This document shows positions 1-8,330 of a DNA stretch of 23,858 nucleotides, piece by piece (the stretch's first letter is position 1; each line of letters opens with the position of its first letter). A program made the position numbers and the translations under genes. This stretch comes from Clostridiales bacterium (lineage in GTDB: Bacteria; Bacillota; Clostridia; Oscillospirales; CAG-272), in the NCBI GenBank assembly GCA_003522145.1, contig DPGD01000001.1, positions 1 to 23,858 on the forward strand, given 5' to 3'. Under the pieces are notes generated by a model that had not been told where the DNA came from, searched no databases, and was given only the letters and a program-made list of their open reading frames with translations.

Positions 1-17
1 GTGGGACAGCGTCCCAC
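1..17. repeat. Perfect 7-bp inverted repeat at the left edge
   Basis: GTGGGAC and GTCCCAC are separated by AGC, giving a tight GC-rich hairpin. It lies about 50 bases beyond the stop of the minus-strand acyltransferase gene, so it could be the stem of that operon's terminator. The T-tract that would prove this would lie outside the window. Confidence 0.45.
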
Positions 18-65
18 AAAGAGAGAGCGAGCCAGCCATCGGGGTGTGCCTTTTCAGGGAGGGGG

Positions 66-896
66 TCAAGAGAAATGATGGATATGGGGTTCAGATTTTT
101 GCGTTCTTCCGATCATTTCCTGAGCGATTTGGGAGAGGGTGCCGGTACGGGAGGCGGCCACGGTTTCCTTATCAATGATACCCGAAAGGGTCAGTTTCAC
201 AGAAGTACGGCGGCGGAAGAAATTCTTATGTATTTTTTCCGTTCCGGAGAGGGTAACCACCACCACGGGCACGGCGGCCTTTTTGGCGATCAGGAAGATT
301 CCGTCCCGGAATTCGCCCAATTTTCCGGTTTTACTTCGGGTACCTTCCGGATAGACCCCCACGAAGAAGCCCTGATTCAGGCGTTTCACCGCGCAGGAGA
401 CGGCGGCCATGGCCTTCATAGGGTCGCTGCGGTCGATACACAGATACCCTGCCTGCCGGATAAAGGACCCGGCGATGGGCAAGCGGAAGTTGCTCTCTTT
501 GGAAATAAAGACGGATTTCCTTTTAGAGAGCCAGACGGAGGTGACAATGGGGTCAAAATTGGACAAATGATTGGACACCAAGAGGAGAGGGCCCTCGGGA
601 AGTGCCGAGGGATCAAAACCCTCCAGCTTTGCTCCGGCAAACCGGCAGAGAATATCCTCGGTGGCGACGGTCATATAAGAGTAGATCTTTTTGGGCGTTT
701 CCGGTTCGGGAAATCTTTTCAGAATCAAGGACCAGAAGTATGCCACAATGAAATGCAGGGCAAACAGAGCAAGGGTAAATCCCGGATAAATCAGCAACAG
801 AAAAAACAGCTTCCAAGGACTTTCCTGTCCCAAAGACACACCGCAAAAAGCAGTGGGAATCAGGGCGAGAAGCGGATAAATTTTAGAGAGCAGCAT
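66..896 (-). CDS. plsC: PlsC-type 1-acyl-sn-glycerol-3-phosphate acyltransferase
   Basis: Membrane acyltransferase of 276 residues. The family transfers an acyl chain to lysophosphatidic acid to make phosphatidic acid in phospholipid synthesis. The hallmark HX4D motif is present as NHLSNFD (H110, D115), and the second conserved block PEGTRS is at residues 183-188. The N-terminal 60 residues contain two hydrophobic segments that would anchor the enzyme; this is longer than the simplest PlsC proteins. The ATG overlaps the end of the upstream lipid-kinase gene by 14 bases, so the two are probably co-translated. Substrate preference cannot be read from sequence; other lyso-lipid acyltransferases share these motifs. 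Confidence 0.88.
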   Translation of the reverse strand: MLLSKIYPLLALIPTAFCGVSLGQESPWKLFFLLLIYPGFTLALFALHFIVAYFWSLILKRFPEPETPKKIYSYMTVATEDILCRFAGAKLEGFDPSALPEGPLLLVSNHLSNFDPIVTSVWLSKRKSVFISKESNFRLPIAGSFIRQAGYLCIDRSDPMKAMAAVSCAVKRLNQGFFVGVYPEGTRSKTGKLGEFRDGIFLIAKKAAVPVVVVTLSGTEKIHKNFFRRRTSVKLTLSGIIDKETVAASRTGTLSQIAQEMIGRTQKSEPHIHHFS

Positions 897-1821
897 GTTC
901 CTCTTCCTTTACAAAGGTTTTTGCCAGTTTTGCAGGAACGGCAAAACGAATAGCGGAAGGCACCACTTCAATGTCAAAATTCTGCAGAGCCAGAATTTCT
1001 CCGTCCAGAGAGAAGCGCAGAGGAGCGGGTGATTCGATATGTACCTTTTTGGCCTGTCTGTAGACGATAATTTTCTTGAATTTGTCCATATCCAGATGTT
1101 CTCCCTTGGTGTAGGGGCCCAAGAGCGAAACAAATTTAAAATGGGAAATACATTTGATAATGCAGACCTCCAGCAATCCGTCATCGTTGCTTCCCTTGGG
1201 CGCACATTTATATTGTCCGCCCACATAACGCCCATTGGCGACCGAGCAAAGGAGCAATTTTTTAGGACAGATCTCTTCGCCGTCTGCCCAGATGCGGCAC
1301 TTGGTCCACATGGCCGAGAAAAGGGCGGCCACCACGCCGACCGTATAGGCCTTGGCGCCCAGTTTGCCTTTCAGGACATTGCCCACCTGAGCAACGCGGG
1401 TGTCAAAGCCGAAATTGGTCACATTGACGGAATACCGGTCGCCCACCTTCATCAGGTCGATGGGTGTTTCCACACCGTCAAGAAGGGAAGGAAGGTCCAA
1501 AAAATCCTCTTTGGTTCCGTAGTACTTGATGTAATCATTCCCGCTTCCGCAGGCATAGACCGACATGGAAGCATTCTTGGCACCCACAAGCCCGGTGGCG
1601 ACTTCGTTGATGCTGCCGTCTCCTCCGCAGGCGTAAAACCGCAGGGATTCTTCCGGGTGGGCAGAAACATAATTGCGCACGAACAGGGTGGCATCTCCCG
1701 GCCCCTTGGTGGCATAGATTTCATATTCTTTGGTACCGGCAAACTTTTGCAACTGTTCTTCAAGAGTTTTTTGCAGGCTGCCCTCTCCTGCCGTGGGATT
1801 TACGACGAATATGTGCTTCAT
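883..1821 (-). CDS. Diacylglycerol kinase catalytic-domain (DagK/YegS family) lipid kinase
   Basis: A 312-residue lipid kinase. The nucleotide-binding motifs of the family are visible: VNPTAGEG (residues 7-14), GGDGSINEV (66-74) and GSGND (92-96). The family phosphorylates diacylglycerol or related lipids, and its product phosphatidic acid is also the product of the PlsC encoded immediately downstream. The open frame extends 25 codons further upstream, but I chose the internal ATG because it is preceded by AGAAAGGA at good spacing and starts right at the conserved first strand (MKHIFVVNPTAG). The upstream extension also covers the probable -10 element. The exact lipid substrate is not determinable. 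Confidence 0.88.
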   Translation of the reverse strand: MKHIFVVNPTAGEGSLQKTLEEQLQKFAGTKEYEIYATKGPGDATLFVRNYVSAHPEESLRFYACGGDGSINEVATGLVGAKNASMSVYACGSGNDYIKYYGTKEDFLDLPSLLDGVETPIDLMKVGDRYSVNVTNFGFDTRVAQVGNVLKGKLGAKAYTVGVVAALFSAMWTKCRIWADGEEICPKKLLLCSVANGRYVGGQYKCAPKGSNDDGLLEVCIIKCISHFKFVSLLGPYTKGEHLDMDKFKKIIVYRQAKKVHIESPAPLRFSLDGEILALQNFDIEVVPSAIRFAVPAKLAKTFVKEEEHAAL

Positions 1822-1861
1822 TTTGAAAATTCCTTTCTCACAAAGTTTTTCGACAGAATTC

Positions 1862-1870
1862 ACTATAGCA
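1862..1870 (-). promoter_or_regulatory. Extended -10 promoter of the lipid-kinase/plsC pair
   Basis: On the minus strand the sequence reads TATGTGCTATAGT, which is a TGTGN extended -10 with a good TATAGT hexamer. No good -35 hexamer is seen at 17 bases, which is tolerated in extended -10 promoters. The predicted transcript would start about 35 bases before the chosen ATG. The same 11-mer recurs upstream of the protease gene. Confidence 0.55.
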
Positions 1871-1917
1871 CATACTTGTGAAAAATTCATGAACATGAAC
1901 TTTTTTGTTAAATTTTC

Positions 1918-2997
1918 TTAAATTACCTCTATTTTCAGGGAGACGATTTCATTGCCTGTGAAAAGTCGGAGAGGGATTCCCCAATAGCCGGCGCCGGCAG
2001 TGGTCAGGGCGTAGCCGTTGTTTACCCGATGCAGACCGTAGTTGAATTTGCTTTCAATTCTGGAAATCAGATTTCCGGGAAAGGTCTGACCGTTGTGCGT
2101 ATGTCCGCAGAGCACGAGAGAAACGCCTTCTTCCAAAAGCAGAGGAGCTTCCTTTGGGTTGTGATCCAGAACAATCAGCGGGCGGGCAGGGATTTTTGCA
2201 AGGTCTTCTGCCGAACGGCGGGGCTTTTTCAGGTCGGGGCGTCCGTAGAGCGTGAACAGCGGCAGAGAAACGCTTTCCTCTGACAGTACCCGGATACCGG
2301 CGTCCTGCAAAAACGCAAGCTGTTTGGGGTCCTGTTCGCCGAAGCGGTCGTGGTTTCCTCTGCACATATAGAAGCCTTCAGGGGCACGCAGGCTCCGGAG
2401 CATCTGCAAAGCCTCTTCCGGGTGGCGGATTTCCGACAGTTCATTGTCGAAAAGATCGCCGGCAAAGAGAAGCAGATCGGGCTGTTCCTGTTGAATCTTC
2501 TCACCAAGACGCTGAAGAAAGCCTTTTGTAGTGGTATATCCCAAATGCAGGTCGGAAAAGAGCACCGCTTTGCAACTTCCTTTCCGGGCACCGTTTCCCT
2601 GCAACCTTACGGAGTAGTGCTTCACCGAAATTTTTCGTGCGTGCAGGATGGCAAGGGTGAGCAAAAGAGCATACAGGAGGAACACAACAAGAAAAAGGAG
2701 GGGCAGAGAAAGGGAGAAGGAGAAAACACGGGCGGCCAGCAAAAGAAGTCCGCTGGGCGCCAGCAGGAGGAAGAGATAGAAATACAGTTCCACGAAAATC
2801 TCTCCGTACCGTCCGCAGAGCCGCCGGGCTTTGCCGGGTTTGAGAAAATCGGTGAGCGGCAGAAGAAGCGGAGGCAGGGAGGAAAGCTCCAAAAGGATAT
2901 TCGCCCAGACAGGCAGGGAAATGTGCAGATTCAGGCAGTAGAGAAAGAGTGAAACGGCGAGAAGGGACAGGGGAAAGATCAGCAGTTTTTTCAGCAT
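1918..2997 (-). CDS. Membrane-anchored calcineurin-like metallophosphoesterase
   Basis: A 359-residue protein. The first ~120 residues form about four hydrophobic helices (roughly 4-25, 28-52, 66-92, 95-120). The rest is a metallophosphoesterase domain with every metal-binding motif: SDLHLG (148-153), GDLFDN (180-185), GNHDR (214-218), an LDHNP segment (277-281) and GHTHNG (298-303). This arrangement resembles YkuE/YaeI-type enzymes, some of which act on lipid head groups such as UDP-diacylglucosamine; the substrate here is unknown. The open frame runs 38 codons further upstream, but AAAGGA is placed correctly for the internal ATG at the start of the first helix. It lies between the protease and the lipid kinase, on the same strand. 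Confidence 0.87.
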   Translation of the reverse strand: MLKKLLIFPLSLLAVSLFLYCLNLHISLPVWANILLELSSLPPLLLPLTDFLKPGKARRLCGRYGEIFVELYFYLFLLLAPSGLLLLAARVFSFSLSLPLLFLVVFLLYALLLTLAILHARKISVKHYSVRLQGNGARKGSCKAVLFSDLHLGYTTTKGFLQRLGEKIQQEQPDLLLFAGDLFDNELSEIRHPEEALQMLRSLRAPEGFYMCRGNHDRFGEQDPKQLAFLQDAGIRVLSEESVSLPLFTLYGRPDLKKPRRSAEDLAKIPARPLIVLDHNPKEAPLLLEEGVSLVLCGHTHNGQTFPGNLISRIESKFNYGLHRVNNGYALTTAGAGYWGIPLRLFTGNEIVSLKIEVI

Positions 2998-3031
2998 GGC
3001 ACAGAATCCTTTGATTGGATTTTGAAATATT

Positions 3032-3071
3032 TTTGCCGGGAGGGCATTTTCGAAAATGCATTCCCGGCAAA
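3032..3071. terminator. Long hairpin between protease and phosphoesterase genes
   Basis: Arms TTTGCCGGGA (3032-3041) and TCCCGGCAAA (3062-3071) enclose a second perfect 16-base palindrome centred on TTCGAA (3044-3059). It sits 18 bases past the protease stop. Neither side has a clean run of T, so it is a possible weak terminator or mRNA-stabilising structure rather than a textbook terminator. Confidence 0.45.
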
Positions 3072-3088
3072 GAAGTATATGCACAAGG

Positions 3089-5530
3089 TCAGAAGGAGGC
3101 TCTTCCGGCAATTACCAGCAAAAGAGCAGTCAGGTCTTTTACCGAGCAGAGACCGTCTTCATTATAGTCTCCGCCGCAGGCAAGGGCGGAATACGGAATC
3201 TTTCCGGAGAAATAATCCAGAAGGAGAGGTACATCGGCAACCGTAACTGCGCCGTCCCCGTTGCTGTCACCCTTTCCGGCATCAAAATATCCGGCAACAT
3301 GAGTTTCTCCGCACAGCTCGCAGACCGCCGAATATTCCCCTTGAGAGGAAGAAGTCGCATTTTTGGTGACCGTATAGGAACCGCTGTAAGAGTGCACTTC
3401 AGAGTTTACAGGCAGGGAGACCTGCTTGACAGCACAGCATCCGTCCACATTGCAGTAGGTGTAAGCGGTGCCGTGTTCGGTGCAGTTACTTCCCTCCACC
3501 AGGATTTGCTGGTCGCTTGTGTAGGAATGGGTATGCTCCGAACAGCTTGAGGAGAATCCGTCAAGAGTGGGGGTCAACACAAGAGACCCGGAGGAAGCAT
3601 ACTGAGGAATGCCGTTGCGGCAGATCTGCACAGTCACGGTGTAGGATGTGCTTGCTTTCGTGAAAAAGCCCTGGTCGCTGACTGGGAACCGGAAAAGCAT
3701 ATCGGAGGTAAATTCGTAGTAGGAGCTGGCGGTGAATTCGTAGGTCACACCGTTGACCGTAACCCGGAAGGTGTAGGGATAGCTTGATTTTCCAATGGAG
3801 GAGGTGTCCAGCACGGAGGCATCCAGATCGGCCTTCTTGAACTGGAGGAGCATCACATAGGTGCCGTTGTAGCTCTCAAAACCGTTGCCATACTTGGTAA
3901 CAGTGACGGAGCTGGGAGCGGTGCAGACGGCACCGGAAGCGGAAATGGTATTATCCGTTCCGATGGTGAAGGAATACACACCGTTCAGATCGGGAGTCAA
4001 AAGAACTCCCGCTACCTGCACCTTCAGTCCGTCCAAAGGTGCCCGGTAACCGGAATCGTAGGAAACGGTGAAGGAGAAAAGCTCTCCTTTGCTTCCTTTC
4101 ATGGAACCGGAAACAGGGATAATCGACACGCCGGGGCAGAGATTCGTCCCCACGGTCTGCTCTTCGTCCAAAGAGTAATTCTTGACGACTGTGCCGGAAA
4201 TCGTATCGGAAAGATTGCTCAGGGTGTAGCATACTGTTCCGTTTTTATAAAGCTTCAGTCCGGTGACGGTGGAAGAACCGTTATTGGCCGAGGAAGCCTG
4301 CACGCCCCAGATGTAATCGTCGATTGTCTTGCCGGAGGGAATGCTGTCCACAAGAGTGTCAAAATTCACGGCAACCGTACCGGAAGCGGCGGTTCCGCCC
4401 GTGACACCGTAAAAGTTTCTTCCTTCGCCGTAGGTGGGACGGAAGCTCATCTTGTCATACATATAGGGCTTGTAGGAAAGGGTTTCGCCGGTCTGGCGGT
4501 CGGTACGGAAAACGCTTAAGGAGAAGCCGTCACGGTCGGCAGTCGTCAGCGTGATATCGGCTGTCAGCGCCGGCACGCCGATGTTCAGGTCGGTTTTCCA
4601 ATCCAGGAAGATCACCTGGTCCATGGTCCAGACACGGTTGGTCACATTCAGAGCGGAATAGGAGGAGGTTTCGTTCATGGCATCGTACATCATCCAGAGG
4701 CATCCGTCATTCTGCCAGCCGGTTCCCCAGGAATTCGCCACCTTGAAGGCGCCTTTCAGGGTCACGCCGTTGACGGTACAGGTGATGTTATCGTCATATC
4801 CGATGATGGAAACCTGGTGTCCGCCGCTCAAAGGTCCTATAGAATAGGGAATTGCCTTATCGCCGGCTTCCCCGTAGGTACCGGTGTTTACAATGGTGAC
4901 CAGGTTTTTGACCCAGGTGTTGCAATAACCGCCGGTAACGACCACATTGCCCTCATTCAAAGAGGTTTTGATCCGGTCCAGAAGTGCCTGCCCCTCGGCG
5001 GAGGTGGTCATTTCATAATTGCAGGCGTCCTTGATCCACACCTGATCGTAGTTCTTGATCCGGTAGTTCTGGGCAATCTGCCAGTAGCCGTCTAAGGTGG
5101 CCCAGTCATTGGCAAGATTGTCATCGGCGGCGGCTCCGGTCACTCCGCCCGAAAAGGTGCTGTAGGTCTGAGGGACGGTTCCCTGACTCTTCAGAATTTC
5201 ATACACCCAGGCGGTTCCCGCACCGGCAAGGTTATATGTAAACCGGGGAGAGAAACAGTATGCCGGGTCTCCCGAGGAAGGATTCCAGGTGACCGAAGGG
5301 TTCAGATTGTGAATATAGCGGGAATAGGCATTGGTGAATTGCATATAGGTTGCCGCCATGGAGGCACAGCACCCCACTGCGCCCTGGTTGCCGATGGGAG
5401 GAAGATGCTCGGTCTCCTGCAGGTCTACAGCCGAAGGGAGATCAACAGCTGCTGCCTGCATACCGGCAAAGCAGGGAATACAAAGAAATACCAGAGATAA
5501 CGCAATACAAAATGATAGGATTTTTTTCAT
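3089..5530 (-). CDS. Secreted papain-family (C1A) cysteine protease with C-terminal dockerin
   Basis: An 813-residue exported protein. Residues 1-28 are a signal peptide (positive MKK, long hydrophobic core, small residues near AAA). The papain-like domain covers roughly 30-290, with Q49 and C55 in NQGAVGCCAS, H238 in SGGHQVS and N267 in NSWG. The middle ~400 residues look like beta-rich modules, followed by Cys/His-rich segments. The last 60 residues are a complete type I dockerin: calcium loops D755-N757-D759-D766 and D788-N790-D792-D799. Dockerins bind cohesins, so the enzyme is probably docked on a cell-surface or cellulosome-like scaffold. Start: the ATG at 5530 has GGAGGTG upstream and opens the signal peptide, unlike the longer open frame. 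Papain's Trp after the catalytic Cys is replaced. Confidence 0.9.
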   Translation of the reverse strand: MKKILSFCIALSLVFLCIPCFAGMQAAAVDLPSAVDLQETEHLPPIGNQGAVGCCASMAATYMQFTNAYSRYIHNLNPSVTWNPSSGDPAYCFSPRFTYNLAGAGTAWVYEILKSQGTVPQTYSTFSGGVTGAAADDNLANDWATLDGYWQIAQNYRIKNYDQVWIKDACNYEMTTSAEGQALLDRIKTSLNEGNVVVTGGYCNTWVKNLVTIVNTGTYGEAGDKAIPYSIGPLSGGHQVSIIGYDDNITCTVNGVTLKGAFKVANSWGTGWQNDGCLWMMYDAMNETSSYSALNVTNRVWTMDQVIFLDWKTDLNIGVPALTADITLTTADRDGFSLSVFRTDRQTGETLSYKPYMYDKMSFRPTYGEGRNFYGVTGGTAASGTVAVNFDTLVDSIPSGKTIDDYIWGVQASSANNGSSTVTGLKLYKNGTVCYTLSNLSDTISGTVVKNYSLDEEQTVGTNLCPGVSIIPVSGSMKGSKGELFSFTVSYDSGYRAPLDGLKVQVAGVLLTPDLNGVYSFTIGTDNTISASGAVCTAPSSVTVTKYGNGFESYNGTYVMLLQFKKADLDASVLDTSSIGKSSYPYTFRVTVNGVTYEFTASSYYEFTSDMLFRFPVSDQGFFTKASTSYTVTVQICRNGIPQYASSGSLVLTPTLDGFSSSCSEHTHSYTSDQQILVEGSNCTEHGTAYTYCNVDGCCAVKQVSLPVNSEVHSYSGSYTVTKNATSSSQGEYSAVCELCGETHVAGYFDAGKGDSNGDGAVTVADVPLLLDYFSGKIPYSALACGGDYNEDGLCSVKDLTALLLVIAGRASF

Positions 5531-5584
5531 AAGCACCTCCGAGAATTTGTGAAATTGACCAAGATACCGACTCCAAACACGCAC

Positions 5585-5593
5585 AGTATAGCA
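5585..5593 (-). promoter_or_regulatory. Extended -10 promoter of the dockerin protease
   Basis: The minus strand reads TATGTGCTATACT. This shares the 11-mer TATGTGCTATA with the lipid-kinase promoter at 1864-1874. The TATACT hexamer lies about 55 bases upstream of the protease ATG. A TTAACA lies 20 bases further up, too far for a standard -35, so recognition probably relies on the extended -10. Confidence 0.55.
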
Positions 5594-5704
5594 CATATTT
5601 ACTCCGGATGTGTTAACAAATAGTGAATTGTTCACAGATTGGAGAGAATTTATTCTTCTGTGGAAAACTGCGGGAAAAGAGGCCGCCTATCCGTCTTCGG
5701 AAAT

Positions 5705-5712
5705 GGTATTCT
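5705..5712 (+). promoter_or_regulatory. Weak candidate promoter for the phage-like module
   Basis: TGGTATTCT is an extended -10 located 45 bases before the first start codon of the module. No -35 resembling TTGACA lies at 16-18 bases. It lacks the T-G-T-G sequence shared by the host promoters in this window. It is the best candidate in the 227-base divergent gap (5531-5757), but the evidence is thin. Confidence 0.25.
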
Positions 5713-5757
5713 CTGGGTGCAGGCAGGCAAGGGGCATTCAGAAAGGAGGAAGAGCTT

Positions 5758-6021
5758 GTGGCGGCGAAGAAAAAACCGGATTGGAGCAGGGAAGAGGTTT
5801 TGCGGCGGCTTTGGCGCATCGCCGAAGAAGCCAAGGAAGCCACCTGGGGCGAAAAGCAGGGCAAAGACGGGCAGATAACAAAAGAATATGATTCCAAATG
5901 TGCTTCCATTGAACTGAAGGCAGTGGAATATGCCGTCCGGCTGTCCGGTTTGCTTAACGAGGAACGGGAGGAGGAAATACAGGTGGTTCTGGGGGCGGAA
6001 ACCAAGGAGCTGTCGGGATGA
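5758..6021 (+). CDS. terS: Putative terminase small subunit
   Basis: An 87-residue basic protein. Its N-terminal half (WSREEVLRRLWRIAEEA) looks helical. The segment SIELKAVEYAVRLSGLL resembles the conserved S-x-x-x-x-A-x-x-x-x-x-x-x-G-L-L element near the end of many terminase small subunits. Those proteins bind phage DNA and hand it to the large subunit. I chose the GTG start because AGGAGG stands 8 bases upstream; the open frame itself extends to 5623 with no comparable site. The stop overlaps the terL ATG (ATGA), so the two are coupled. It is shorter than many TerS proteins, and the call rests mostly on position. Confidence 0.6.
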   Translation: MAAKKKPDWSREEVLRRLWRIAEEAKEATWGEKQGKDGQITKEYDSKCASIELKAVEYAVRLSGLLNEEREEEIQVVLGAETKELSG

Positions 6022-7364
6022 AAAAAAGAACGCTCATTCTGGGAAGTCCTTCGGACAAGCAGAAACAATTTCTTCTGGCGACCGAGCGGTATGTGGCATA
6101 CGGAGGAGCCAGAGGCGGAGGAAAAAGCTGGGCGGTGCGCTGCAAAGCGGTGCTGTTGGCTCTGCGCTATCCGGGGTGCCGGATTCTGATTCTCCGCAGG
6201 ACCCTTCCCGAATTGCAGGAGAACCATGTGCAGCCGCTCCTGAAGGTTCTGCGGGGCATTGCGGTCTATAACGATGCCAAAAAGCGTTTTCTCTTCGGCA
6301 ATTCCTCGGTGATCCTCTGCGGATACTGCATGAGATCCACCGATCTGAACCGCTATCAGGGGCAGGAATACGATTTCATCTTCATCGACGAGGCGACGCA
6401 GATGGAGGAAGAGGTGTTCATTGCCTTAAAAGCGAGCCTGAGAGGGGCAAACGACTATCCTAAAAGGATTTATCTGACCTGCAATCCGGGGGGCGTCGGG
6501 CACAGCTGGGTGAAAAGACTGTTCGTGGACCGTCGGTTTCTCCCTTCCGAGGATCCTTTGGACTATCGGTTCATTCCGGCAAGGCTTTCCGACAATCAAA
6601 TTCTGAGAGAGCGGGACCCCTCTTACCTAAAGGCACTGCAAAGTCTTCCGGAGGACCTGCGCAGGGCCTGGTTGGACGGCTGTTGGGATGTGTTCAAGGG
6701 ACAGTATTTTGAAGAATTTTCGAGAGATCTTCATGTGGTTGAGCCTTTTGAGATTCCTTCCTCCTACAGAAGGTTCGTGGCTTTTGACTACGGCTTAGAT
6801 ATGCTGGCCTGCCTGTGGTTCGCCGTTTCGCCGGACGGATGGATCTATGTGTACAGGGAACTGCACCAGCCGGGATTGATCGTCAGCGAAGCGGCGAAAA
6901 AAATTCTGGAATATTCTTGCGGAGAGGAGCCGGAGGAGCTGTATATGCCGCCGGATATGGCATCCAGACAAAAGGACAGCGGACGAACCATGGCGGAGCT
7001 GTTCTATGAAAACGGTATTTCGGGGAAGGCCGCCGATAACCGTCGGGTGGCCGGCTGGCTGGCGGTGAAGGAATTGCTCAAGCCCGTTTCCGATCCCTAC
7101 GGCGGAAAAACGCCCCGACTGCGTATTTTTAAAAACTGCACCACGCTGATTGCCCACCTGCCTGCCCTGGTGCGGGACGAGAAAAACGGCAGTGACGCTT
7201 CAAGTCATCCCCACGAAATTACCCATATTTGCGATGCCCTTCGGTATTTTGCTCTATCCTACAGGGAAAAAGAGCCGCCTGCCCCCGCTCTTTCTCCCCT
7301 GGAGGAGGCCAAGCGAAAGGCCTTGAAAAGGGCAAAGACGGGTTCCCGCAGGAGTGCGTTTTAG
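6018..7364 (+). CDS. terL: Phage terminase large subunit (packaging ATPase/nuclease)
   Basis: A 448-residue packaging motor. The ATPase domain has Walker A GGARGGGKS (29-37), Walker B FIFIDEAT (120-127, with D124 and E125) and the coupling motif LTCNPGG (153-159). The RNase-H-like nuclease domain shows acidic residues in FDYG (D257), PPDM (D313) and HICDALRY (D406), all intact. The family pumps DNA into a preformed head through the portal and cuts it. Length is normal for the family and no frame damage is seen. The intact catalytic residues argue against simple decay of the module. Confidence 0.95.
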   Translation: MKKRTLILGSPSDKQKQFLLATERYVAYGGARGGGKSWAVRCKAVLLALRYPGCRILILRRTLPELQENHVQPLLKVLRGIAVYNDAKKRFLFGNSSVILCGYCMRSTDLNRYQGQEYDFIFIDEATQMEEEVFIALKASLRGANDYPKRIYLTCNPGGVGHSWVKRLFVDRRFLPSEDPLDYRFIPARLSDNQILRERDPSYLKALQSLPEDLRRAWLDGCWDVFKGQYFEEFSRDLHVVEPFEIPSSYRRFVAFDYGLDMLACLWFAVSPDGWIYVYRELHQPGLIVSEAAKKILEYSCGEEPEELYMPPDMASRQKDSGRTMAELFYENGISGKAADNRRVAGWLAVKELLKPVSDPYGGKTPRLRIFKNCTTLIAHLPALVRDEKNGSDASSHPHEITHICDALRYFALSYREKEPPAPALSPLEEAKRKALKRAKTGSRRSAF

Positions 7365-7451
7365 CAAAAGTCCGGTCGGCAAGGGAGAGCCTGCGGGAGC
7401 ACCGCAAAGCGCAAAAAATATTGGAAAATCAGAAATGAAGGAGGTAAAGAT

Positions 7452-7628
7452 ATGAAATTGGTCAACAGGGAATGGGGATTGGACGCCGGCGGAACCCCGG
7501 TCCGGCTGAATGTGTATTTGGCATCTGCCGCCGAAGCTCTTCCATCCCGGGCGCCGGTATGCAGCCGGGTGGTTTTTGAAAACGGGGAGATCTTTTACAG
7601 AACGCCGGGAGGATGGGTATCGAAATGA
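7452..7628 (+). CDS. Small hypothetical protein (58 residues) between terL and the hydrolase
   Basis: ATG at 7452 follows a perfect AAGGAGGT with 6-base spacing, one of the best ribosome sites in the window. The product has 58 residues, begins MKLVNREWGLDAGG and ends with TPGGWVSK. Its TGA overlaps the ATG of the next gene (ATGA), so translation is coupled. No domain is recognised, no membrane helix is present, and it holds one cysteine. The strong start site and overlap make it a real gene although it is very short. Confidence 0.75.
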   Translation: MKLVNREWGLDAGGTPVRLNVYLASAAEALPSRAPVCSRVVFENGEIFYRTPGGWVSK

Positions 7629-8296
7629 CGAGTGAGTTTACAAAAGATACGGAGATTCTCGGTGTGAAGGCGGGAAAAATTGCCGGGGTGATCGAGGCGG
7701 AGGGCGGCGTTTTTGTAAACAGGTGTCCCCAAGCGCTGCTCGCCATCGGGCAGACCATGCTGGATATGACGGAGAGCGGTCGCTACGGCACGGGCCTGAA
7801 CCGGGTGCTGTTTTACCATTTTACATCCCCGGAAAAACACTATCATCCCGAGTGCCTGGAAACGGTGCGGCAGGTGTTTCTCTTGGGCAAAAAAAGGGAT
7901 TCCGACTGGCACATCTACCAGTTCCGCTCTTTTTACAAGTATGCCGATAAAAACGGAGAACCGGACGAGAAGAAAACGGCGTCGCTCAGGAAGGAGCTGA
8001 CCTACCTGGGGAAGGACGGCTTTTCCGACCGGTGGGGGCATTTCTATTTCGGAGAAAAGCGTTCCTTTCAGGTGCAGGTTGGTGCCTATTTTGACAAGAA
8101 ATACGCCCTGAAAAAGCAGGAATTCCTAAAAGAACGGCAGATCGACAGCAAAATTTTCCTTTGCCGTTGGGTGGATGGCAGAAAGCTCTACAAGGTTCGG
8201 ACCGGCAGTTTTTCAAACCGGAAGGATGCGGAGAACTACATTCCCCTCCTGCGGGCAAAAGGAATTACAGACGCTTTCACCGTGTGGGATTTCTGA
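7625..8296 (+). CDS. Putative cell-wall hydrolase (SleB-like) with C-terminal SPOR domain
   Basis: 223 residues from the coupled ATG at 7625; another ATG at 7613 adds four residues but sits directly on the GGGAGG. Residues ~147-221 fit a SPOR domain: FQVQVGAYFDKKYALKKQEF, then LYKVRTGSFSNRKDAENYI, the duplicated beta-alpha pattern that binds denuded peptidoglycan glycan strands. Residues ~10-145 resemble the SleB/CwlJ (Hydrolase_2) layout: an EAEGG segment (24-28), a helix AIGQTMLDM (40-48), a C-terminal helix ending ETVRQVFLLGKK and an aromatic YQFRSFYKY strand. If right, this is the module's lytic enzyme, oddly placed between terminase and portal. No signal peptide is seen, so it would need the holin-like proteins to reach the wall. 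SPOR call solid, hydrolase call tentative. Confidence 0.6.
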   Translation: MTSEFTKDTEILGVKAGKIAGVIEAEGGVFVNRCPQALLAIGQTMLDMTESGRYGTGLNRVLFYHFTSPEKHYHPECLETVRQVFLLGKKRDSDWHIYQFRSFYKYADKNGEPDEKKTASLRKELTYLGKDGFSDRWGHFYFGEKRSFQVQVGAYFDKKYALKKQEFLKERQIDSKIFLCRWVDGRKLYKVRTGSFSNRKDAENYIPLLRAKGITDAFTVWDF

Positions 8297-8330
8297 GTGC
8301 CCGTCGGTTGATTCGGAAAGGAGAACAAAA

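Noticed and set aside
75..953. Plus-strand open frame of 292 codons opposite plsC
   Set aside because: Antisense shadow of a gene with clear HX4D and PEGTRS motifs.
5531..5757. Attachment site or repressor operator at the left end of the phage-like module
   Set aside because: A partial AACAA/TTGTT inverted repeat near 5615-5635 is short and imperfect, and no matching copy was seen at the right end (15625-15709).
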